Made by a program: the position numbers and the translations under genes | Source: an uncultured Mycoplasma sp. | GTDB lineage: Bacteria > Bacillota_I > Bacilli_A > RF39 > UBA660 | Direction of reading: 5' to 3' | DNA length: 6,508 nt | Assembly (NCBI GenBank): GCA_947565485.1 | Contig: CANOGG010000071.1 | Span: forward strand, 1-6,508 | Notes under the pieces: generated by a model | Databases searched by the model: none | Told to the model about the DNA's origin: nothing | What the model saw: the letters and a program-made list of their open reading frames with translations, nothing else | Shown here: piece by piece, positions 4,676 to 6,508 of the stretch | How the letters are laid out: the number at the start of each line of letters is the position of its first letter | How positions within the stretch are numbered: the first letter of the stretch is position 1

Positions 4676-6241
4676 ATGTTAAGAAGAGCTGAGTTTAAGA
4701 AAAAGGGGAAAAGTGCTTTTTATCGAAACTGGAAATCCTGCATTGCTATTTGCATACTAAATACTATTTTAATTGGCGGTACTTTAATAAGTTTTAAAAG
4801 TAATTATGAACCGACCACCAGTAATATTAAAAATCTAAATATTAGAAACATTCATGCGGACACAAATTCTGATATCGTAAACGAATTTATCAATGGCATC
4901 ACCGGTAATAAACCTGCTGAAAACATATTCTTAAGTAAAGCTACCCGAGGTGTTATAGGAAATATCTCTAATAATGTCTCTAAAACAGGTTCTTTTCTCT
5001 TTGGCATTTTAAATGCTATCAACCAAGCACTCTTTAAAGATCGTATCTGGGCTAGTGCTATTATCATCATTGGTGCTTTATTATCGCTTCTTTATTGGAT
5101 ATTTGTTACTAAAGTCCTCGAAGTAGGTAAAGCTCGTTTTTTCCTCGAAAATAAAAAATATACTAAAACCAAAGTAAACAAAATAGCCTTTTCTTACAAG
5201 CTAAAGAAAACCCCACATGTCGCCTATACGATGTTTTTAAAAAATTTATATACCATCCTTTGGTTTTTAACTATCGGCGGTGGCTTTTACAAATATTATG
5301 CTTACTCTTTGGTACCCTACATTTTAGCTGAAAATCCTAACTTAAAAACTAAAGATATTCTAAAACTTTCTGAAAAAATGATGGAAGGGTATAAATGGGA
5401 AATGTTTAAACTTGACTTATCATTTATTGGTTGGGGTCTCTTAGGTATTATTACCGCCAATGTCTCTAATCTCGTTTTTACTAATGCTTATGTCGATGCG
5501 ACAAAAGTTGAAGTTTATATGTACCTAAGAGATTTGGCTAAAACAAGAGACATTAAAAATGCCTACGCACTAAAAGATGTTCACCTTGAAGGCGATATTG
5601 TCTTTGGTGAGTATCCACTGTATGAATACGACATCAAAGAAAGTAAATTAAATAAAATCTTTAATATTAATTACAAACGAGATTATAGCTTTTGGGATAT
5701 TATATTATTATTCTTCTGCTTTAGTTTTGTCGGCTGGCTTTGGGAAGTTCTCTTCTGTCTCTTTCAAAATGGTACTTTAATAAACAAAGGTACACTTTAT
5801 GGTCCTTGGCTTCCTATCTATGGCGGAGGTGCTATCGCTATGTTAGTTCTCTTAAAAAATGTTCGCAAAAATCCTCTTGTCTACTTCCTTCTAGCTATGT
5901 TTATATGTGGCATCATTGAATATTGCACCAGTGTTTATCTCGAACTAGTTCATGGTATGGCCTGGTGGGACTATACTGGCTTTTACTTAAATATTAATGG
6001 TCGCGTTTGTTTAGAAGCCTTGATGCTTTTTGGTTTTGGTGGCCTTGCTGTAACTTATATAGCCGCTCCGTTAATTACTAATATTCTTGACCATGTAAAA
6101 AAAGGCATCAAAATATTTTTCTGCGTTTTCTTAGTTTTAATAATTGCCCTTGATTTTTACATTTCTGGTAAAAAACCTAATAGTGGTGAGGGAATAACTA
6201 CTAACATTAGCGATATTCGCGAAAATAAAAGCTCATCTTAA
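4676..6241 (+). CDS. DUF975 membrane domain fused to a CmpB-type (PF06541) membrane domain
   Basis: This is a polytopic membrane protein of 521 residues with two recognisable parts. Residues 1 to about 300 match DUF975: an N-terminal amphipathic start (LRRAEFKKKGKSAFYRNW), hydrophobic segments near 21-40, 126-148, 187-210 and 247-270, and the family block SLVPYILAENPNLKTKDIL (211-229) followed by LSFIGWGLLG (248-257). Residues about 338-496 match the family annotated as putative ABC transporter permease CmpB: FSFVGWLWEV (349-358), YGPWLPIYGGG (375-385), WWDYTGFYLNINGRVCLE (430-447), with five predicted helices. The annotation as an ABC permease is inherited from the family; no ATPase gene is present here. 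A soluble linker (about 285-337) joins the two halves without a frame break. The TAA at 6239-6241 is followed by a strong terminator. The gene appears to be transcribed alone. Function unknown; an envelope-related role is inference. Confidence 0.85.
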   Translation: MLRRAEFKKKGKSAFYRNWKSCIAICILNTILIGGTLISFKSNYEPTTSNIKNLNIRNIHADTNSDIVNEFINGITGNKPAENIFLSKATRGVIGNISNNVSKTGSFLFGILNAINQALFKDRIWASAIIIIGALLSLLYWIFVTKVLEVGKARFFLENKKYTKTKVNKIAFSYKLKKTPHVAYTMFLKNLYTILWFLTIGGGFYKYYAYSLVPYILAENPNLKTKDILKLSEKMMEGYKWEMFKLDLSFIGWGLLGIITANVSNLVFTNAYVDATKVEVYMYLRDLAKTRDIKNAYALKDVHLEGDIVFGEYPLYEYDIKESKLNKIFNINYKRDYSFWDIILLFFCFSFVGWLWEVLFCLFQNGTLINKGTLYGPWLPIYGGGAIAMLVLLKNVRKNPLVYFLLAMFICGIIEYCTSVYLELVHGMAWWDYTGFYLNINGRVCLEALMLFGFGGLAVTYIAAPLITNILDHVKKGIKIFFCVFLVLIIALDFYISGKKPNSGEGITTNISDIRENKSSS

Positions 6242-6310
6242 ATACAAAAAAGTGTCGAATTTACGTCAAATTTTAAATTTTTTCAAATTACAGATTTTAA
6301 CATATTTGCT

Positions 6311-6338
6311 AAGCAGATTTTTACAAATCTGTTTTTTT
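6311..6338 (+). terminator. Strong intrinsic terminator after the DUF975-CmpB gene
   Basis: The stem CAGATTT (6314-6320) / AAATCTG (6325-6331) has a 4-base TTAC loop and can be lengthened by G-T and A-T pairs to 6311. It is followed by seven T (6332-6338). It lies 70 bases past the stop codon. A + strand terminator fits the gene direction. Confidence 0.85.
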
Positions 6339-6365
6339 GACTTATTTCAGATTTTTTGTTATGTT
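6337..6365 (+). promoter_or_regulatory. Possible promoter leading out of the right edge
   Basis: TTGACT (6337-6342) is followed by 17 bases and TATGTT (6360-6365) preceded by TGT, the same extended -10 style as the other promoters here. It overlaps the T run of the terminator. No gene start with a ribosome site is seen downstream within the window. Confidence 0.3.
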
Positions 6366-6508
6366 TTTCTTGAAGAAAGATATAAATCATAAATAAATAT
6401 CATAATAAAAAATCAAAAGAATAATTATATAAGCATTATTCGAAATATTTCTAAAACAAGAACCAGGATACTTTAAAGGTAAATTAAAAATTATTAATAG
6501 TTATAACA
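6366..6508. other. A/T-rich tail with no assignable gene
   Basis: These 143 bases are very A/T-rich with stops in most frames. A + frame without a start codon is open from 6433 to the window edge (it would read ALFEIFLKQEPGYFKGKLKI and onward). The minus strand is also open over part of this stretch. This may be the edge of a gene, a decayed gene, or chance. Confidence 0.3.

Noticed and set aside
4852..5070. Minus-strand open frame inside the DUF975 domain gene
   Set aside because: Short, without ribosome site, opposite a clearly coding frame.

Overview
The window is about 70% A+T and reads as a low-GC Gram-positive (Bacillota-type) chromosome. Ribosome-binding sites are of the AGGTGA/AGGGT kind and promoters are sigma-A-like, often with an extended -10 (TGnTATAAT). 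UGA acts as a stop (it ends the beta-repeat gene) and Trp is encoded by TGG, so this is the standard bacterial code and not the Mycoplasma code. The protein families (AarF/ABC1 kinase, Ig-like tail protein, DUF4097, DUF975 joined to a CmpB-type domain) fit an uncultured gut-type Bacilli/Clostridia relative. That placement is inference from content only. No mobile element, CRISPR array, tRNA or rRNA was found.

Layout, all genes on the + strand: (1) 1-735, the 3' part of an ABC1/AarF/UbiB-family atypical kinase cut by the left edge. (2) A strong promoter at 761-790 drives 843-1766, a membrane-anchored extracytoplasmic protein with a C-terminal bacterial Ig-like domain. (3) A 230-base gap holds two hairpin terminators (1790-1810 and 1914-1950) with an unexplained stretch between them. 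(4) A promoter at 1958-1985 lies almost on top of 2004-3017, an HD-domain phosphohydrolase. (5) 3114-3722 and 3712-4590 form a two-gene operon with an 11-base overlap: a DNA-binding XRE repressor-like protein fused to four membrane helices, and a membrane-anchored DUF4097 beta-solenoid with nine SGD/SGE turns. (6) A separate promoter at 4624-4652 drives 4676-6241, a fusion of a DUF975 membrane domain and a CmpB-type (PF06541) membrane domain, closed by a strong terminator at 6311-6338. The last 170 bases hold a possible promoter for something beyond the right edge.

The most coherent unit is the membrane-tethered XRE regulator with its translationally coupled DUF4097 protein, followed by a polytopic membrane protein of unknown function. 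This looks like a cell-envelope sensing or maintenance module. The parts belong to recognised families, but the signal sensed, the DNA target and the substrates cannot be read from the sequence. I see no clear evidence for a wholly new system.
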